From Pseudomonas sp. BN411 (GTDB lineage: Bacteria; Pseudomonadota; Gammaproteobacteria; Pseudomonadales; Pseudomonadaceae): a stretch of 64,000 bases of DNA. Shown one piece after another: positions 19,366-29,159 of this stretch; the stretch's first letter is position 1, and the number at the start of each line of letters is the position of its first letter. The translations under genes and the position numbers were made by a program. The notes below the pieces were generated by a model. That model saw only the letters and a list, made by a program, of their open reading frames with translations. It was not told where the DNA came from and ran no database searches. The stretch covers positions 124,001 to 188,000 of the forward strand of contig NZ_SSOM01000073.1 of NCBI RefSeq assembly GCF_029871235.1, read 5' to 3'.

Positions 19366-19731
19366 TCAGCGAGCAGCCTGTTCGAAAATCACGTAGACCT
19401 TGCGGCACGGCTCCAGCACTTCCCAGGTGCCGGAGAAGCCGGCCGGGATGACGAAACGGTCGCCCACGCGCACGGTCTTGGCATTGCCGTCGGCATCGCG
19501 GATCACCGACACGCCCTGGAGAATCTCGCAGTACTCGTGCTCGGTGTAGCTCACCGTCCAGTGGCCCACCGCGCCTTCCCAGATGCCCACATTGAACTGC
19601 CCGCAGGGGCTGCCGTAGTGGTTGCGTACGCTCTGCTCGGGATCGCCCTTGAGGATCTTCTCGGGCGCTGGGCGGTAGTGTTCCGCGGTGGTGGTGGCCT
19701 GGGCGAAGTCGACGATCTGCTGGATGTTCAT
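19366..19731 (-). CDS. cupin-domain protein next to the polyamine aminotransferase
   Basis: A 121-residue single-domain cupin (DUF861/cupin_3 type), with the beta-barrel motifs WTVSYTEHEYCEILQGVSVI and VRVGDRFVIPAGFSGTWEVL. Such proteins act as small isomerases, hydrolases or sensors. The ligand is unknown. It starts 14 bp after the aminotransferase gene, so it is probably co-transcribed with it and serves amine or amino-acid catabolism. Confidence 0.85.
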   Translation of the reverse strand: MNIQQIVDFAQATTTAEHYRPAPEKILKGDPEQSVRNHYGSPCGQFNVGIWEGAVGHWTVSYTEHEYCEILQGVSVIRDADGNAKTVRVGDRFVIPAGFSGTWEVLEPCRKVYVIFEQAAR

Positions 19732-19745
19732 TGTGCGGTCCCTGT

Positions 19746-21107
19746 TCAGGCGGCCTTGCGGATGGAGTCGGCGAGCTTGCCGACGAGAATGTCGATCTGT
19801 TCCTTCTCCACGATCAGCGGCGGCGACATGGCGATGGTGTCGCCGGTGACGCGCACCATCACGCCGTCATGGAAGCACTGTTCGAATACCTGGAAGCCGC
19901 GTTTGCCGACGCCTTCGGCGCTCGGTGCGAGTTGCACGCCGCCGACCAGGCCCACTGCGCGGATGTCGATCACGTTGGGCAGGTCCTTCAGGCTGAGCAG
20001 GGCATCCTGCCAGTAGCCTTCAAGTTCGATGGTGCGCTCGAACAGTCGCTCGCCCTGGTAGATGTCCAGGGTTGCCAGTGCGGCGGCACAGGCCACCGGG
20101 TGGCCTGAATAGGTATAGCCGTGGAAGAACTCGATGGCGCTTTCCGGGCCCTGCATGAAGGCCTGGTAGATGTCTTCGGCGACGAACACTGCGCCCATGG
20201 GAATGGCGCCGTTGGTCAGGCCCTTGGCGCAGGTGATGATGTCTGGGGTGACGCCCCAGCGCTGGGCGGCGAAGGCCTGGCCGACGCGGCCGAAGCCAGT
20301 GATGACCTCGTCGAAGATCAGCAGGATGCCGTGTTTGCGGGTGATCTCGCGCAGGCGCTGCAGGTAGCCCACCGGCGGCAGAATCACACCGGCCGAGCCG
20401 GACATGGGTTCGACGATCACGGCGGCAATGTTCTCGGCGCCATGCAGGGTCACCAGGCGCTCCAGCTCATCGGCCTTCTCGATGCCGAATTCCGGCAGGC
20501 CGCGGCTGAAGGCATTGCGCTGGATATCCAGGGTGTGTGGCAGGTGATCGACGTTCGGCAGCAGGGCGGGGAAGGCCTTGCGGTTGTTGACCATGCCGCC
20601 TACCGAAATGCCACCGAAGCCCACGCCGTGGTAGCCCAGCTCGCGGCCGATCAGGCGGGTGCGGGTGCCCTGGCCGATGGCGCGCTGGTAGGCGAGGGCG
20701 ATCTTCAGCGCGGTATCCGCCGATTCCGAACCGGAGTTGGTGAAGAACACCTTGTTCAGGCCTTTGGGGGCTACGTCGGCCAGGCGCTCGGCCAACTCGA
20801 AGGGCAGCGGGTGGCCCATCTGGAAGGTGGGTGCGAAATCCAGCTTGGCGATCTGTTTGCTCACCGCTTCGGTGATTTCGCGGCGGCCATGGCCGGCGTT
20901 GCAGCACCAGAGGCCGGCGGTGCCGTCCAGGACCTGGCGCCCGTCGGCGCTGGTGAAGTACATCCCTTCGGCACTTTCCAGCAGGCGGGGATTGGCCTTG
21001 AACTGGCGGTTGGCGGTGAAGGGCATCCAGAAGTCGTCGAGACTGTTGGATATTCTGCCCGGTTTTGGCGCAAAGGCATTTGTCATTGTGAGCACCGGAA
21101 AAGGCAA
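19746..21107 (-). CDS. gabT2: class III omega-aminotransferase (GabT2-like, polyamine catabolism)
   Basis: A 453-residue PLP-dependent class III transaminase. The PLP motif DEVITGFGRVGQAFAAQRWG and the Schiff-base lysine in TCAKGLTNGAIPMG (~Lys295) are intact. The class moves the terminal amine of omega-amino acids or diamines to pyruvate or 2-oxoglutarate. Its place divergent from kauB matches the P. aeruginosa locus where the gene is named gabT2; the symbol rests on this synteny. The divergent 208-bp gap to kauB is AT-rich near 21140-21200 and should hold both promoters. Confidence 0.88.
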   Translation of the reverse strand: MPFPVLTMTNAFAPKPGRISNSLDDFWMPFTANRQFKANPRLLESAEGMYFTSADGRQVLDGTAGLWCCNAGHGRREITEAVSKQIAKLDFAPTFQMGHPLPFELAERLADVAPKGLNKVFFTNSGSESADTALKIALAYQRAIGQGTRTRLIGRELGYHGVGFGGISVGGMVNNRKAFPALLPNVDHLPHTLDIQRNAFSRGLPEFGIEKADELERLVTLHGAENIAAVIVEPMSGSAGVILPPVGYLQRLREITRKHGILLIFDEVITGFGRVGQAFAAQRWGVTPDIITCAKGLTNGAIPMGAVFVAEDIYQAFMQGPESAIEFFHGYTYSGHPVACAAALATLDIYQGERLFERTIELEGYWQDALLSLKDLPNVIDIRAVGLVGGVQLAPSAEGVGKRGFQVFEQCFHDGVMVRVTGDTIAMSPPLIVEKEQIDILVGKLADSIRKAA

Positions 21108-21315
21108 GGTGAGGTGTTGTAGTGATTTTGACGGAGTCTATGTTTAATATAACGAACATGACAAGGGCGTTTGGCCGGCAACTGTAAAATATATTGAAAA
21201 GGCTATCCTCTCTGGTTTAGGGTTGCGAGGATGGCCAGATGTAGGTCGGCCTTGCAGAATTTTTGACAGTGCATGCCTGAGCTGGCGGCACTCTTCTAAT
21301 AAGAGGAAAGCTCCG

Positions 21316-22809
21316 ATGACCACCCTGACCCGTGCAGACTGGGAACAACGCGCCAAGTCCGTGCAGATCGAGACCCGCGCCTTCATTCATGGCGAATACA
21401 CCAGCGCCGTTTCCGGCGAGACGTTCGACTGCATCAGCCCGGTCGATGGTCGTCTGCTGGGCAAGGTCGCCAGCTGTGACCTGGCCGATGCCGAGCTGGC
21501 CGTGAAAGATGCCCGCGCCGTGTTCGAGTCCGGTGTCTGGTCGCGTCTGGCGCCGGTCAAGCGCAAGGAGATCATGATCCGCTTCGCCGACCTGATCGAC
21601 GCCCACGCCGAAGAGCTGGCCCTGCTGGAAACCCTGGACATGGGCAAGCCGATCAGTGACTCCCTGAGCGTCGACGTCCCGTCCGCATCCCGCGCCATCC
21701 GTTGGAGCGGCGAGGCCATCGACAAGATCTACGACGAAGTCGCCGCTACCCCGCATAACGAACTGGGTCTGGTGACCCGTGAGCCGGTAGGCGTTGTCGC
21801 CGCCATCGTGCCGTGGAACTTCCCGCTGCTGATGACCTGCTGGAAGCTCGGCCCGGCACTGTCCACCGGCAACTCGCTGGTGCTGAAACCCTCCGAGAAA
21901 TCCCCGCTGACCGCCATTCGCCTGGCCCAGCTGGCCATCGAGGCCGGTATCCCGGCGGGCGTGCTGAACGTACTGCCGGGCTTCGGCCACACCGTGGGCA
22001 AGGCCCTGGCCCTGCACATGGACGTCGACACCCTGGTGTTCACCGGCTCCACCAAGATCGCCAAGCAACTGATGATCTACGCCGGCGAATCCAACATGAA
22101 GCGCGTCTGGCTGGAAGCCGGCGGCAAGAGCCCGAACATCGTTTTCGCCGACGCCCCTGACCTGCAGGCCGCCGCCGAAGCCGCGGCTGGTGCCATCGCC
22201 TTCAACCAGGGCGAAGTCTGCACCGCCGGTTCGCGTCTGCTGGTGGAACGCTCCATCAAGGACAAGTTCGTGCCCATGGTGGTCGAGGCGATCAAGACCT
22301 GGAAGCCGGGCAACCCGCTGGATCCGGCGACCAACGTCGGCGCCCTGGTGGACACCACCCAGATGAACAACGTGCTGTCCTACATCCAGGCTGGCCATGA
22401 CGACGGCGCCAAGCTGGTGGCCGGCGGCAAGCGCGTACTGGAAGAGACCGGCGGCACCTACGTCGAGCCGACCATCTTCGACGGCGTGAGCAACGCCATG
22501 CGCATCGCCAAGGAAGAGATCTTCGGCCCGGTGCTCTCGGTCATCGCCTTCGACAGCGAAGAAGAAGCCGTCGCCATCGCCAACGACACCATCTATGGCC
22601 TGGCCGCAGCGGTATGGACCAGCAACCTGTCCCGCGCCCACCTGGTCGGCAAGGCCCTGCGCGCCGGTAGCGTCTGGATCAACCAGTACGACGGCGGCGA
22701 CATGACCGCGCCCTTCGGCGGCTTCAAGCAGTCCGGCAACGGCCGTGACAAGTCCCTGCACGCCTTCGACAAGTACACCGAGCTGAAGTCCACCTGGATC
22801 AAGCTCTGA
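21316..22809 (+). CDS. kauB: NAD(P)-dependent aminoaldehyde dehydrogenase KauB
   Basis: A 497-residue aldehyde dehydrogenase. The start at 21316 has an AAGAGGAAAG ribosome-binding site; earlier in-frame codons lie in promoter sequence. Catalytic residues are present: the Cys of NQGEVCTAGSR (residue 302) and the Glu of LEAGGKSPN (residue 267), with FTGSTKIAK for the cofactor. In Pseudomonas KauB oxidises 4-guanidinobutyraldehyde and related aminoaldehydes from agmatine, putrescine and other amines. It is followed by a terminator and an MFS gene. Confidence 0.93.
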   Translation: MTTLTRADWEQRAKSVQIETRAFIHGEYTSAVSGETFDCISPVDGRLLGKVASCDLADAELAVKDARAVFESGVWSRLAPVKRKEIMIRFADLIDAHAEELALLETLDMGKPISDSLSVDVPSASRAIRWSGEAIDKIYDEVAATPHNELGLVTREPVGVVAAIVPWNFPLLMTCWKLGPALSTGNSLVLKPSEKSPLTAIRLAQLAIEAGIPAGVLNVLPGFGHTVGKALALHMDVDTLVFTGSTKIAKQLMIYAGESNMKRVWLEAGGKSPNIVFADAPDLQAAAEAAAGAIAFNQGEVCTAGSRLLVERSIKDKFVPMVVEAIKTWKPGNPLDPATNVGALVDTTQMNNVLSYIQAGHDDGAKLVAGGKRVLEETGGTYVEPTIFDGVSNAMRIAKEEIFGPVLSVIAFDSEEEAVAIANDTIYGLAAAVWTSNLSRAHLVGKALRAGSVWINQYDGGDMTAPFGGFKQSGNGRDKSLHAFDKYTELKSTWIKL

Positions 22810-22868
22810 TACGCCATTGAGGTCCGCCCCTCGCGGTTCGAGGGGCCGGCTCTACGAGCCACGCCTGC

Positions 22869-22903
22869 GGCCGGGTTTCCAGTGATGGAGCCCGGCCTTT
22901 TTT
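22869..22903 (+). terminator. intrinsic terminator of kauB
   Basis: GGCCGGG (22869-22875) pairs with CCCGGCC (22891-22897), followed by TTTTTT. It lies between kauB and the MFS gene, so the latter may depend on read-through or its own promoter. Confidence 0.82.
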
Positions 22904-22937
22904 GCTTTGTGCCACACGGAAAGGGAGGACGTCGGCA

Positions 22938-24089
22938 ATGCGTTGGGGAACCTACTTCGCGGTTTGCGGCGCGGTCATCAGCATCGGCCTCGCCCTGGGC
23001 GTGACCATGCCGCTGGTATCGCTGCGGCTGGAAAGTTGGGGCCACGGCAGTTTCGCCATCGGCGTGATGGCAGCGACCCCGGCGGTCGGTGTGTTGCTCG
23101 GTGCGGTGATCGCTGGGCGACTGGCCGCGCGCTTCGGTACCACCACCCTGATGCAGATGTGTCTACTGGTGGGAGCCTTGTCGGTGGCATCGCTGGCGCT
23201 GGTGCAGTCCTACCCGGTCTGGCTGGTGCTGCGGCTGTTGATCGGCGTCGCCCTGACGGTGGTGTTCATCCTTGGCGAGAGCTGGATCAACCAGCTGGCG
23301 GTGGACGAGTGGCGCGGACGCCTGGTGGCCCTCTACGGCACCGGCTATGCCCTGAGCCAGTTGTCCGGCCCGCTGCTGCTGACGGCGATCGGCACCGGCA
23401 ACGACCTCGGATTCTGGACTGGAACCGGGCTGTTGATCGGCGGCTCGCTGCTGCTGCTCGGCCGCACCGGCGCGCCCAGCGTCGACGCCCACAGCGCCTC
23501 CGGGCGTGGGCTATGGTCCTTCTGCGCGCGCCTGCCGACCATTGCCTGGGCGGTCGTACTGTTCGCCGCCTTCGAAGCGATGATGCTGACCCTGTTGCCG
23601 ATCTACGGCTTGCGCCAAGGCTTCACCCAGGAAGTGGCCTTGTTGATGGCCAGCGTCGTGGTGGTGGGTGATGCCGCGCTGCAGCTGCCCATCGGCTGGC
23701 TGGCCGATCGCATGTCGCGGCGCACTTTGTTCCGTGTCTGCGGCCTGACGCTGCTGCTGAGCAGCCTGGGCATTCCGCTGCTGCTGCACACGCCGCTGAT
23801 CTGGCCGGTTTGGGTGCTGTTCGGTGCCAGCGCTGGCGGGCTGTTCACCCTGGCGCTGATCCTGATCGGCGAACGCTATCGGGATGACGAGTTGGTGCGG
23901 GCCAACGCCCATGTTGCCCAACTCTGGGGGATCGGCTGCCTGGTGGGGCCGCTGGCGACCGGTGCAGCGAGCCAGTGGATCAGTGGTCACGCGCTGCCGC
24001 TGATGATGGCGTTGGGCGCTGCCGGGTTCGTCTGGCTGGCCTGGAGCCGCGAGCTGTTCGATGACGGCGTCGAGGTCGTCGCCGACTGA
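22938..24089 (+). CDS. MFS transporter (12 helices)
   Basis: A 383-residue major facilitator. The ATG at 22938 is preferred over that at 22902 because of the AAGGGAGGAC site upstream and because the protein then opens directly with helix 1 (MRWGTYFAVCGAVISIGLAL). The conserved loop 2-3 motif appears as GRLAARFGTT and its repeat as GWLADRMSRRTLF, giving the usual two six-helix halves. Its place between kauB and an amine oxidase gene suggests transport of an amine, an amino acid or a product of them. No substrate can be read from the sequence. Confidence 0.88.
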   Translation: MRWGTYFAVCGAVISIGLALGVTMPLVSLRLESWGHGSFAIGVMAATPAVGVLLGAVIAGRLAARFGTTTLMQMCLLVGALSVASLALVQSYPVWLVLRLLIGVALTVVFILGESWINQLAVDEWRGRLVALYGTGYALSQLSGPLLLTAIGTGNDLGFWTGTGLLIGGSLLLLGRTGAPSVDAHSASGRGLWSFCARLPTIAWAVVLFAAFEAMMLTLLPIYGLRQGFTQEVALLMASVVVVGDAALQLPIGWLADRMSRRTLFRVCGLTLLLSSLGIPLLLHTPLIWPVWVLFGASAGGLFTLALILIGERYRDDELVRANAHVAQLWGIGCLVGPLATGAASQWISGHALPLMMALGAAGFVWLAWSRELFDDGVEVVAD

Positions 24090-24095
24090 GCAGAA

Positions 24096-24118
24096 AAAGG
24101 GCCGCCAAGCAGCCCTTT
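24096..24118. terminator. bidirectional terminator between the MFS gene and the amine oxidase gene
   Basis: AAAGGGC / GCCCTTT with a 9-nt loop, flanked by A-run and T-run, between convergent stop codons. Confidence 0.7.
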
Positions 24119-24131
24119 CTCATGCGCGGGA

Positions 24132-25454
24132 TCAGGCGATCCCCACCGCTTCCTTCATCCGGTACCAGAGCATGCCCAGGGCCAGCAGCGGCGAGCGAAG
24201 GTGGCGGCCGCCGGGGAAGGTGATGTGCGGCACCTTGGAGAAGACGTCGAAACCATTGCTCTGCTCGCCGCAGATGGCTTCGGCCAGGAGCTGGCCGGCC
24301 AGGTGAGTGGCGTTCAGCCCATGGCCGGAGTAGGCCTGAGCGAAGTAGACGTTGGGCTGGTCCGGCAGCTTGCCGATCTGCGGCAGGCGGTTGGCGCCGA
24401 TGCCGATCATGCCGCCCCACTGGTAGTCGATGCGCACGTTCTCCAGTTGCGGGAAGACCTTGAGCATCTTCGGCTGCATATAGGCGCCGATATCCGCCGG
24501 ATCGCGTCCTGAATAATGGCAAGCGCCGCCGAACAGCAGGCGGTTGTCCGCGGAGAGGCGGTAGTAGTCCAGGGCGACACGCTGGTCGCACACCGCCATG
24601 TTCTGCGGCAGCAGTTCGCGGGCCAGTTCGGTGGGCAGCGGTTCGGTGGCGATGACGTAGCTGCCGGCGGGCAGTACCTTGCCGCCGAGCGTCGTGTTGA
24701 GGTTGTTCATGTAGGCGTTGCAGCCCAGCACCAGGGTCTTGGCACGGACCACGCCGCTGGCGGCATGCACCTTCACTTCGGCGCCGTACTCGATGCGGGT
24801 GACGGCGGAGTGCTCGAACAGGCGTACGCCAAGGGATTGCGCCGCAGCGGCTTCGCCCAGGGCAAGGTTGAGCGGATGCAGGTGGCCGGAACCCATGTCG
24901 ATCAGGCCGCCGACGTAGCGATCCGAGCCCACCACGCTGCGCATCTCGCCAGGCTGAACCAGGCGCAACTCGTGGCGGTAGCCAAGGCCCTTGAGCTCTT
25001 CCATGTCCTCGGCGAAACCAGCGAAATCGCCAGGCTTGTTGGCCAGGTCGCAGTAGCCCCAGGTCAGGTCGCAGTCGATGGCGAACTCTTCCACCCGGCG
25101 GCGGACGATCTCCACCGCTTCCAGCCCCATCAGCTTGAGGGAGCGCACGCCTTCGGCACCGATCACCGACTCGAACTGCTCGACGCCATGGCCGACGCCA
25201 CGAATCAGCTGCCCGCCATTGCGCCCGCTGGCGCCCCAGCCGATCTGACGGGATTCCAGCAACACCACGGAACGGCCGCGCTTGGCCAGTTCGATCGCCG
25301 TGTTCAGCCCGGAGTAACCACCACCGACAATGCACACGTCGGCCACCTCCTCTCCCGCCAGGGGCGGGTAATCGATGCGACGGTTGGCGGTCGCTGCGTA
25401 ATAGGAGGGGGCGTGGTGTTCGGTATGCACCGGGATGCGAACGCGAGCGTTCAT
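24132..25454 (-). CDS. pauB4: FAD-dependent amine oxidoreductase (PauB/PuuB-like)
   Basis: A 440-residue DAO-family flavoenzyme. The FAD dinucleotide motif VCIVGGGYSGLNTAIELAKR lies near residues 40-60, followed by GWGASGRNGGQLIRG, a typical gamma-glutamylputrescine oxidase feature. PauB enzymes oxidise gamma-glutamylated polyamines to aldehydes, which KauB-type dehydrogenases then oxidise. The symbol rests on synteny with the P. aeruginosa kauB-pauB4-dad region; substrate preference among the PauB paralogues is not readable from sequence. Confidence 0.85.
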   Translation of the reverse strand: MNARVRIPVHTEHHAPSYYAATANRRIDYPPLAGEEVADVCIVGGGYSGLNTAIELAKRGRSVVLLESRQIGWGASGRNGGQLIRGVGHGVEQFESVIGAEGVRSLKLMGLEAVEIVRRRVEEFAIDCDLTWGYCDLANKPGDFAGFAEDMEELKGLGYRHELRLVQPGEMRSVVGSDRYVGGLIDMGSGHLHPLNLALGEAAAAQSLGVRLFEHSAVTRIEYGAEVKVHAASGVVRAKTLVLGCNAYMNNLNTTLGGKVLPAGSYVIATEPLPTELARELLPQNMAVCDQRVALDYYRLSADNRLLFGGACHYSGRDPADIGAYMQPKMLKVFPQLENVRIDYQWGGMIGIGANRLPQIGKLPDQPNVYFAQAYSGHGLNATHLAGQLLAEAICGEQSNGFDVFSKVPHITFPGGRHLRSPLLALGMLWYRMKEAVGIA

Positions 25455-25553
25455 GTGCGAAATCCTGATTTTGTTGTTTGGAAAATTTTACGCTCGGGCA
25501 GGATAAGGCGAACCCCCAAGCTGTGCCAAGGGGTTCGGAACGCTCGTAACAAA

Positions 25554-26042
25554 TCAGTCGGGGATCGGCAGGTTCAGTGATTCCTTCACTTCTTCCATCA
25601 CGATGTACGACTTGGATTCACGCACGTGAGGCAGCTTCAGCAGGATGTCGCCGAGCAGCTTGCGGTAGGAGGCCATCTCGTTGATCCGCGCCTTCACCAG
25701 ATAGTCGAAGTCGCCCGAGACCAGGTGGCATTCGAGTACATGGGGCAGCTTGAGCACGGCGCGGCGGAAGTCTTCGAAGGTGTCGCCGGACTTGTAGTCC
25801 AGGCTGATCTCCACGAAAACCAGCAGGCTGGCCTTCAGGTGCTGGGGGTTCAGCCGTGCGTTGTAGCCGAGGATGATGCCCTCGCGCTCCAGGCGACGGA
25901 CGCGCTCGGTACAGGGCGTAGTGGAAAGCCCCACGCGTTCGCCCAGCTCGGTGAAAGAGATCCGGCCGTCTTCCTGCAGGATTCGTAAAATATTCCGGTC
26001 TATCTTGTCCAGTTCACGACGGGATTGATGCTGGGTGCGCAT
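25554..26042 (-). CDS. dadR: Lrp/AsnC-family regulator of the dad operon
   Basis: A 162-residue Lrp-type regulator. The start MRTQHQSRRELDKIDRNILR is preferred; the earlier in-frame ATG adds 16 residues that do not fit the family. The N-terminal winged helix (ISFTELGERVGLSTTPCTER) binds DNA. The C-terminal RAM domain (LLVFVEISL to SYIVMEEV) binds amino acids. It is divergent from dadA, and in P. aeruginosa this regulator activates dadAX in response to alanine. Confidence 0.92.
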   Translation of the reverse strand: MRTQHQSRRELDKIDRNILRILQEDGRISFTELGERVGLSTTPCTERVRRLEREGIILGYNARLNPQHLKASLLVFVEISLDYKSGDTFEDFRRAVLKLPHVLECHLVSGDFDYLVKARINEMASYRKLLGDILLKLPHVRESKSYIVMEEVKESLNLPIPD

Positions 26043-26090
26043 GGTGGATGCCCCTCCGCTGAAGCGCATTCTGCCGAGAATTATCGCCAA

Positions 26091-26138
26091 ATATAGCTAT
26101 CTATATAGTGAATATCACTGGGTTTGTCTCCCTATACT
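26091..26138 (+). promoter_or_regulatory. AT-rich dadR-dadA control region
   Basis: An inverted repeat ATATAG-CTAT-CTATAT (26091-26106) lies in a short AT-rich island. About 26 bp further is TATACT (26133-26138), a plausible -10 box for dadA. Lrp-type regulators favour such AT-rich palindromes, so this is the likely DadR site. The -35 element is poor, as expected for an activated promoter. Confidence 0.5.
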
Positions 26139-26200
26139 TCGCCGCATCGACGCTCAAAATAACAAACGCAGCGGATTCCCCGCCGCGAATGGAGACAGAC

Positions 26201-27499
26201 ATGCGAGTGATGGTCCTTGGCAGTGGTGTGATCGGAACGACTAGCGCCTATTACCTGGCCCAGGCAGGGTTCGAGGTGGTCGTGGTCGACCGCCAGAACG
26301 CCGTGGCCATGGAAACCAGCTTCGCCAACGCTGGCCAGGTTTCCCCCGGTTATGCATCGCCCTGGGCGGCGCCAGGCGTGCCGCTGAAGGCCGTCAAATG
26401 GATGCTGCAGCAGCACGCGCCGCTGGCCATCCGCACCACCAGCGACATCGACCAGTACCTGTGGATGACGCAGATGCTGCGCAACTGCACCGCCGCCCGC
26501 TATGCGGTGAACAAGGAGCGCATGGTGCGTCTGTCCGAGTACAGCCGCGACTGCCTCGACGAGCTCCGCGCCGAAACCGGCATCAGCTATGAAGGCCGCG
26601 CGCTCGGTACCACCCAACTGTTCCGCACCCAGGCCCAGGTAGACGCCGCAGCCAAGGACATCGCCGTGCTCGAAGCGTCCGGCGTGCCCTACGAATTGCT
26701 CGACCGTGACGGCATCGCCCGCGTCGAACCGGCCCTCGCCAACGTCAAGCACAAGCTGGCCGGCGCCCTGCGCCTGCCCAACGACCAGACCGGCGATTGC
26801 CAGATGTTCACCACTCGCCTCGCCGAGATGGCGGAGAAGCTGGGCGTGGAGTTCCGCTTCGGTCAGAACATCGAGCGCCTGGACTTCGCCGGCGACCGCA
26901 TCAACGGTGTGTGGATCGACGGCAAGCTGGAAACCGCAGATCGCTACGTGCTGGCGCTGGGCAGCTACACCCCGCAAATGCTCAAGCCGCTGGGTATCAA
27001 GGCTCCGGTCTACCCGCTCAAGGGTTATTCGCTGACCGTGCCGATCACCAATCCGGCCATGGCTCCGACCTCGACCATTCTCGATGAGACCTACAAGGTC
27101 GCGATCACTCGCTTCGACAAGCGCATCCGCGTGGGCGGCATGGCCGAGATCACCGGCTTCAACCTGGATCTGAATCCGGCTCGCCGCGACACCCTGGAAA
27201 TGATCACCGCCGACCTCTACCCGGAAGGTGGCGACCTGTCCCAGGCCAGCTTCTGGACCGGCCTGCGCCCGGCGACCCCGGACGGCACCCCGATCGTGGG
27301 CGCCACTCCGTTCCGCAACCTGTTCCTCAACACCGGACACGGTACCCTTGGCTGGACCATGGCCTGCGGCTCCGGCCGCCTGCTGGCCGACCTGATGGCG
27401 CGCAAGCGTCCGCAGATCAGCGCCGAAGGCCTGGACATCTTCCGTTACGGCAATTCCAAGGAGACCCCGGACAATGTCAATCCAGCGCCTGCGCACTGA
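26201..27499 (+). CDS. dadA: D-amino acid dehydrogenase, small subunit
   Basis: A 432-residue FAD enzyme of the inner membrane that oxidises D-alanine (and other D-amino acids) to the oxo acid and ammonia, feeding electrons to the respiratory chain. The N-terminal [20 protein letters not shown] binds FAD, and [20 protein letters not shown] is typical of DadA. The start at 26201 follows a GGAGA site and gives the standard length. It overlaps the following ridA-like gene by 26 bp, implying coupled translation. Confidence 0.96.
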   Translation: MRVMVLGSGVIGTTSAYYLAQAGFEVVVVDRQNAVAMETSFANAGQVSPGYASPWAAPGVPLKAVKWMLQQHAPLAIRTTSDIDQYLWMTQMLRNCTAARYAVNKERMVRLSEYSRDCLDELRAETGISYEGRALGTTQLFRTQAQVDAAAKDIAVLEASGVPYELLDRDGIARVEPALANVKHKLAGALRLPNDQTGDCQMFTTRLAEMAEKLGVEFRFGQNIERLDFAGDRINGVWIDGKLETADRYVLALGSYTPQMLKPLGIKAPVYPLKGYSLTVPITNPAMAPTSTILDETYKVAITRFDKRIRVGGMAEITGFNLDLNPARRDTLEMITADLYPEGGDLSQASFWTGLRPATPDGTPIVGATPFRNLFLNTGHGTLGWTMACGSGRLLADLMARKRPQISAEGLDIFRYGNSKETPDNVNPAPAH

Positions 27500-27827
27500 A
27501 ACCCGCTACAGCGAAATCGTCATCCACAACGGCACGGTCTATCTGGCCGGCCAGCTGGATGAGAAGCACAGCGCGGGCGTCGGCCAGCAGACTCGTGAAA
27601 CCTTGGCTGCCATCGACGCGATGCTGGCCGAGGCCGGCACCGACAAGAGCCGCATCCTGTCGGTGACCATCTACCTGAAGGACATGGAGGCGGATTACGC
27701 CGCGATGAACGCGGTGTGGGATGCCTGGGTGCCGAAGGGTGCCGCTCCGGCCCGTGCCTGCGTCGAGGCGAAGCTGTACTCGCCCGACGTGCTGGTGGAG
27801 ATGACGGTCGTCGCTGCACTTCCCTAG
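27474..27827 (+). CDS. RidA-family protein of the dad operon
   Basis: A 117-residue RidA relative. Compared with the canonical copy near spoT it is shorter and diverged, but keeps VYLAGQL and the C-terminal [21 protein letters not shown], with the conserved Arg and Glu. Its start lies inside dadA in another frame, so the two are translationally coupled. DadA releases 2-iminopropionate, and PLP racemases can release aminoacrylate, both substrates of the family. Local imine clean-up is therefore the likely role. Confidence 0.9.
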   Translation: MSIQRLRTETRYSEIVIHNGTVYLAGQLDEKHSAGVGQQTRETLAAIDAMLAEAGTDKSRILSVTIYLKDMEADYAAMNAVWDAWVPKGAAPARACVEAKLYSPDVLVEMTVVAALP

Positions 27828-27839
27828 TTTCTTGCTCAG

Positions 27840-27863
27840 CCCGGCGTTCGCGCCGGGTTTTTT
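27840..27863 (+). terminator. intrinsic terminator between ridA-like gene and dadX
   Basis: CCCGGCG-TTCG-CGCCGGG followed by TTTTTT, 12 bp after the ridA-like stop and 30 bp before dadX. It is well formed, so dadX levels probably depend on read-through. Confidence 0.82.
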
Positions 27864-27893
27864 CCATCCGATCAATTAGAAGAAGCCCTCGCC

Positions 27894-28961
27894 ATGCGTC
27901 CCGCCCGTGCCCTGATCGATCTCGAAGCCCTGCGCCATAACTACCGCCTCGCCCGCGAAGTCACGGGCGCCAAGGCCCTCGCCGTGGTCAAGGCCGATGC
28001 CTACGGCCATGGCGCAGTGCGCTGCGCCCAGGCGCTGGAGTCCGAAGCCAACGGTTTTGCCGTGGCCTGCATCGAGGAAGCGCTGCAGTTGCGCGCGGCA
28101 GGCATCCGCAAGCCGATCCTGCTGCTGGAAGGCTTCTTCGAGGCCGACGAGCTGGAGCTGATCCAGGAGCACGATTTCTGGACCGTGGTGCACTCCGGCT
28201 GGCAGCTGGAGGCCATCGAAACCGCATCTCTTCGCAAGCCGCTGACCGTCTGGCTCAAGCTGGACTCGGGCATGCACCGCGTCGGCCTGCACCCGGCCGA
28301 ATACCGGGACGCCTGGCAGCGCCTGCAGGCGACCGGCAAGGTCGAGAAGATCGTCTTGATGAGCCACTTCGCCCGTGCCGATGAGCTGGACTGTGCCAGC
28401 AGCACCGAGCAGGTCGCTGTCTTCGAGCAGGCCCGCGCCGGTCTCGAGGCCGAGGTCAGCCTGCGCAACTCGCCGGCAGTGCTGGGCTGGCCGCAGGTTC
28501 CGAGCGACTGGGTACGTCCCGGCATCATGCTCTACGGCGCCACCCCCTTCGAACAGGCGCACTCCCTGGCCGAGAAGCTGAAGCCGGTGATGACGCTGGA
28601 ATCGAAAATCATCAGTGTGCGCGAATTGCCTGCCGGCCAGCCGGTCGGCTACGGCGCTAAGTTCGTCACCGAGCGCCCGACCCGCGTCGGCGTGGTCGCC
28701 ATGGGTTACGCCGACGGCTACCCGCGCCATGCACCCACCGGCACCCCGGTGAGCATCGACGGGCAGCCGAGCCGGCTGATCGGCCGCGTTTCCATGGACA
28801 TGCTCACGGTCGATCTCACCGACCTGCCCAACGCGGGCCTCGGCAGCCGCGTGGAGCTCTGGGGCAAGGAAGTCCTTGCCAGTGACGTGGCGGTCCACGC
28901 CGGCACCATTCCGTACCAGATCTTCTGCAACCTGCGTCGGGTGCCGCTCGTCTACGTCTGA
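27894..28961 (+). CDS. dadX: catabolic alanine racemase
   Basis: A 355-residue PLP-dependent alanine racemase. The PLP lysine is in [11 protein letters not shown] (Lys33). The second catalytic residue is the Tyr of GYGAKF (~254), and MGYADGYPR is also conserved. It converts L-alanine to D-alanine for DadA. It follows dadA and the ridA-like gene on the same strand, separated by an intrinsic terminator. Confidence 0.96.
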   Translation: MRPARALIDLEALRHNYRLAREVTGAKALAVVKADAYGHGAVRCAQALESEANGFAVACIEEALQLRAAGIRKPILLLEGFFEADELELIQEHDFWTVVHSGWQLEAIETASLRKPLTVWLKLDSGMHRVGLHPAEYRDAWQRLQATGKVEKIVLMSHFARADELDCASSTEQVAVFEQARAGLEAEVSLRNSPAVLGWPQVPSDWVRPGIMLYGATPFEQAHSLAEKLKPVMTLESKIISVRELPAGQPVGYGAKFVTERPTRVGVVAMGYADGYPRHAPTGTPVSIDGQPSRLIGRVSMDMLTVDLTDLPNAGLGSRVELWGKEVLASDVAVHAGTIPYQIFCNLRRVPLVYV

Positions 28962-29159
28962 TGCCTGAATAAGGGGCCAAGTGATCATGAAATCGATCAT
29001 TTGGCCGACGTTTCCTGCAAGATTACGGCTTTTCCAAGGCTCGCCTTGGGGTGTGGAAAGTTTGCGCGGTATTGACGGCCCGAGTGTTGTAAATACTGAA
29101 CGCTGTTGCCATGATACGGCGACCGTGACCACCCCTGATCCCCAAGGAGGATCCCGCCA

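Noticed and set aside
21160-21260. Possible sigma54 promoter upstream of kauB
   Set aside because: Sequences resembling TGG..GC were checked, but the GG-to-GC spacing is 9 bp or the GC is missing.
26132-27496. A 454-codon minus-strand frame opposite dadA
   Set aside because: dadA has full motifs and synteny; the opposite frame has none.
29020-29110. Sigma70 promoter for pauR built on TTGACG at 29072
   Set aside because: No acceptable -10 hexamer occurs 16-18 bp downstream.
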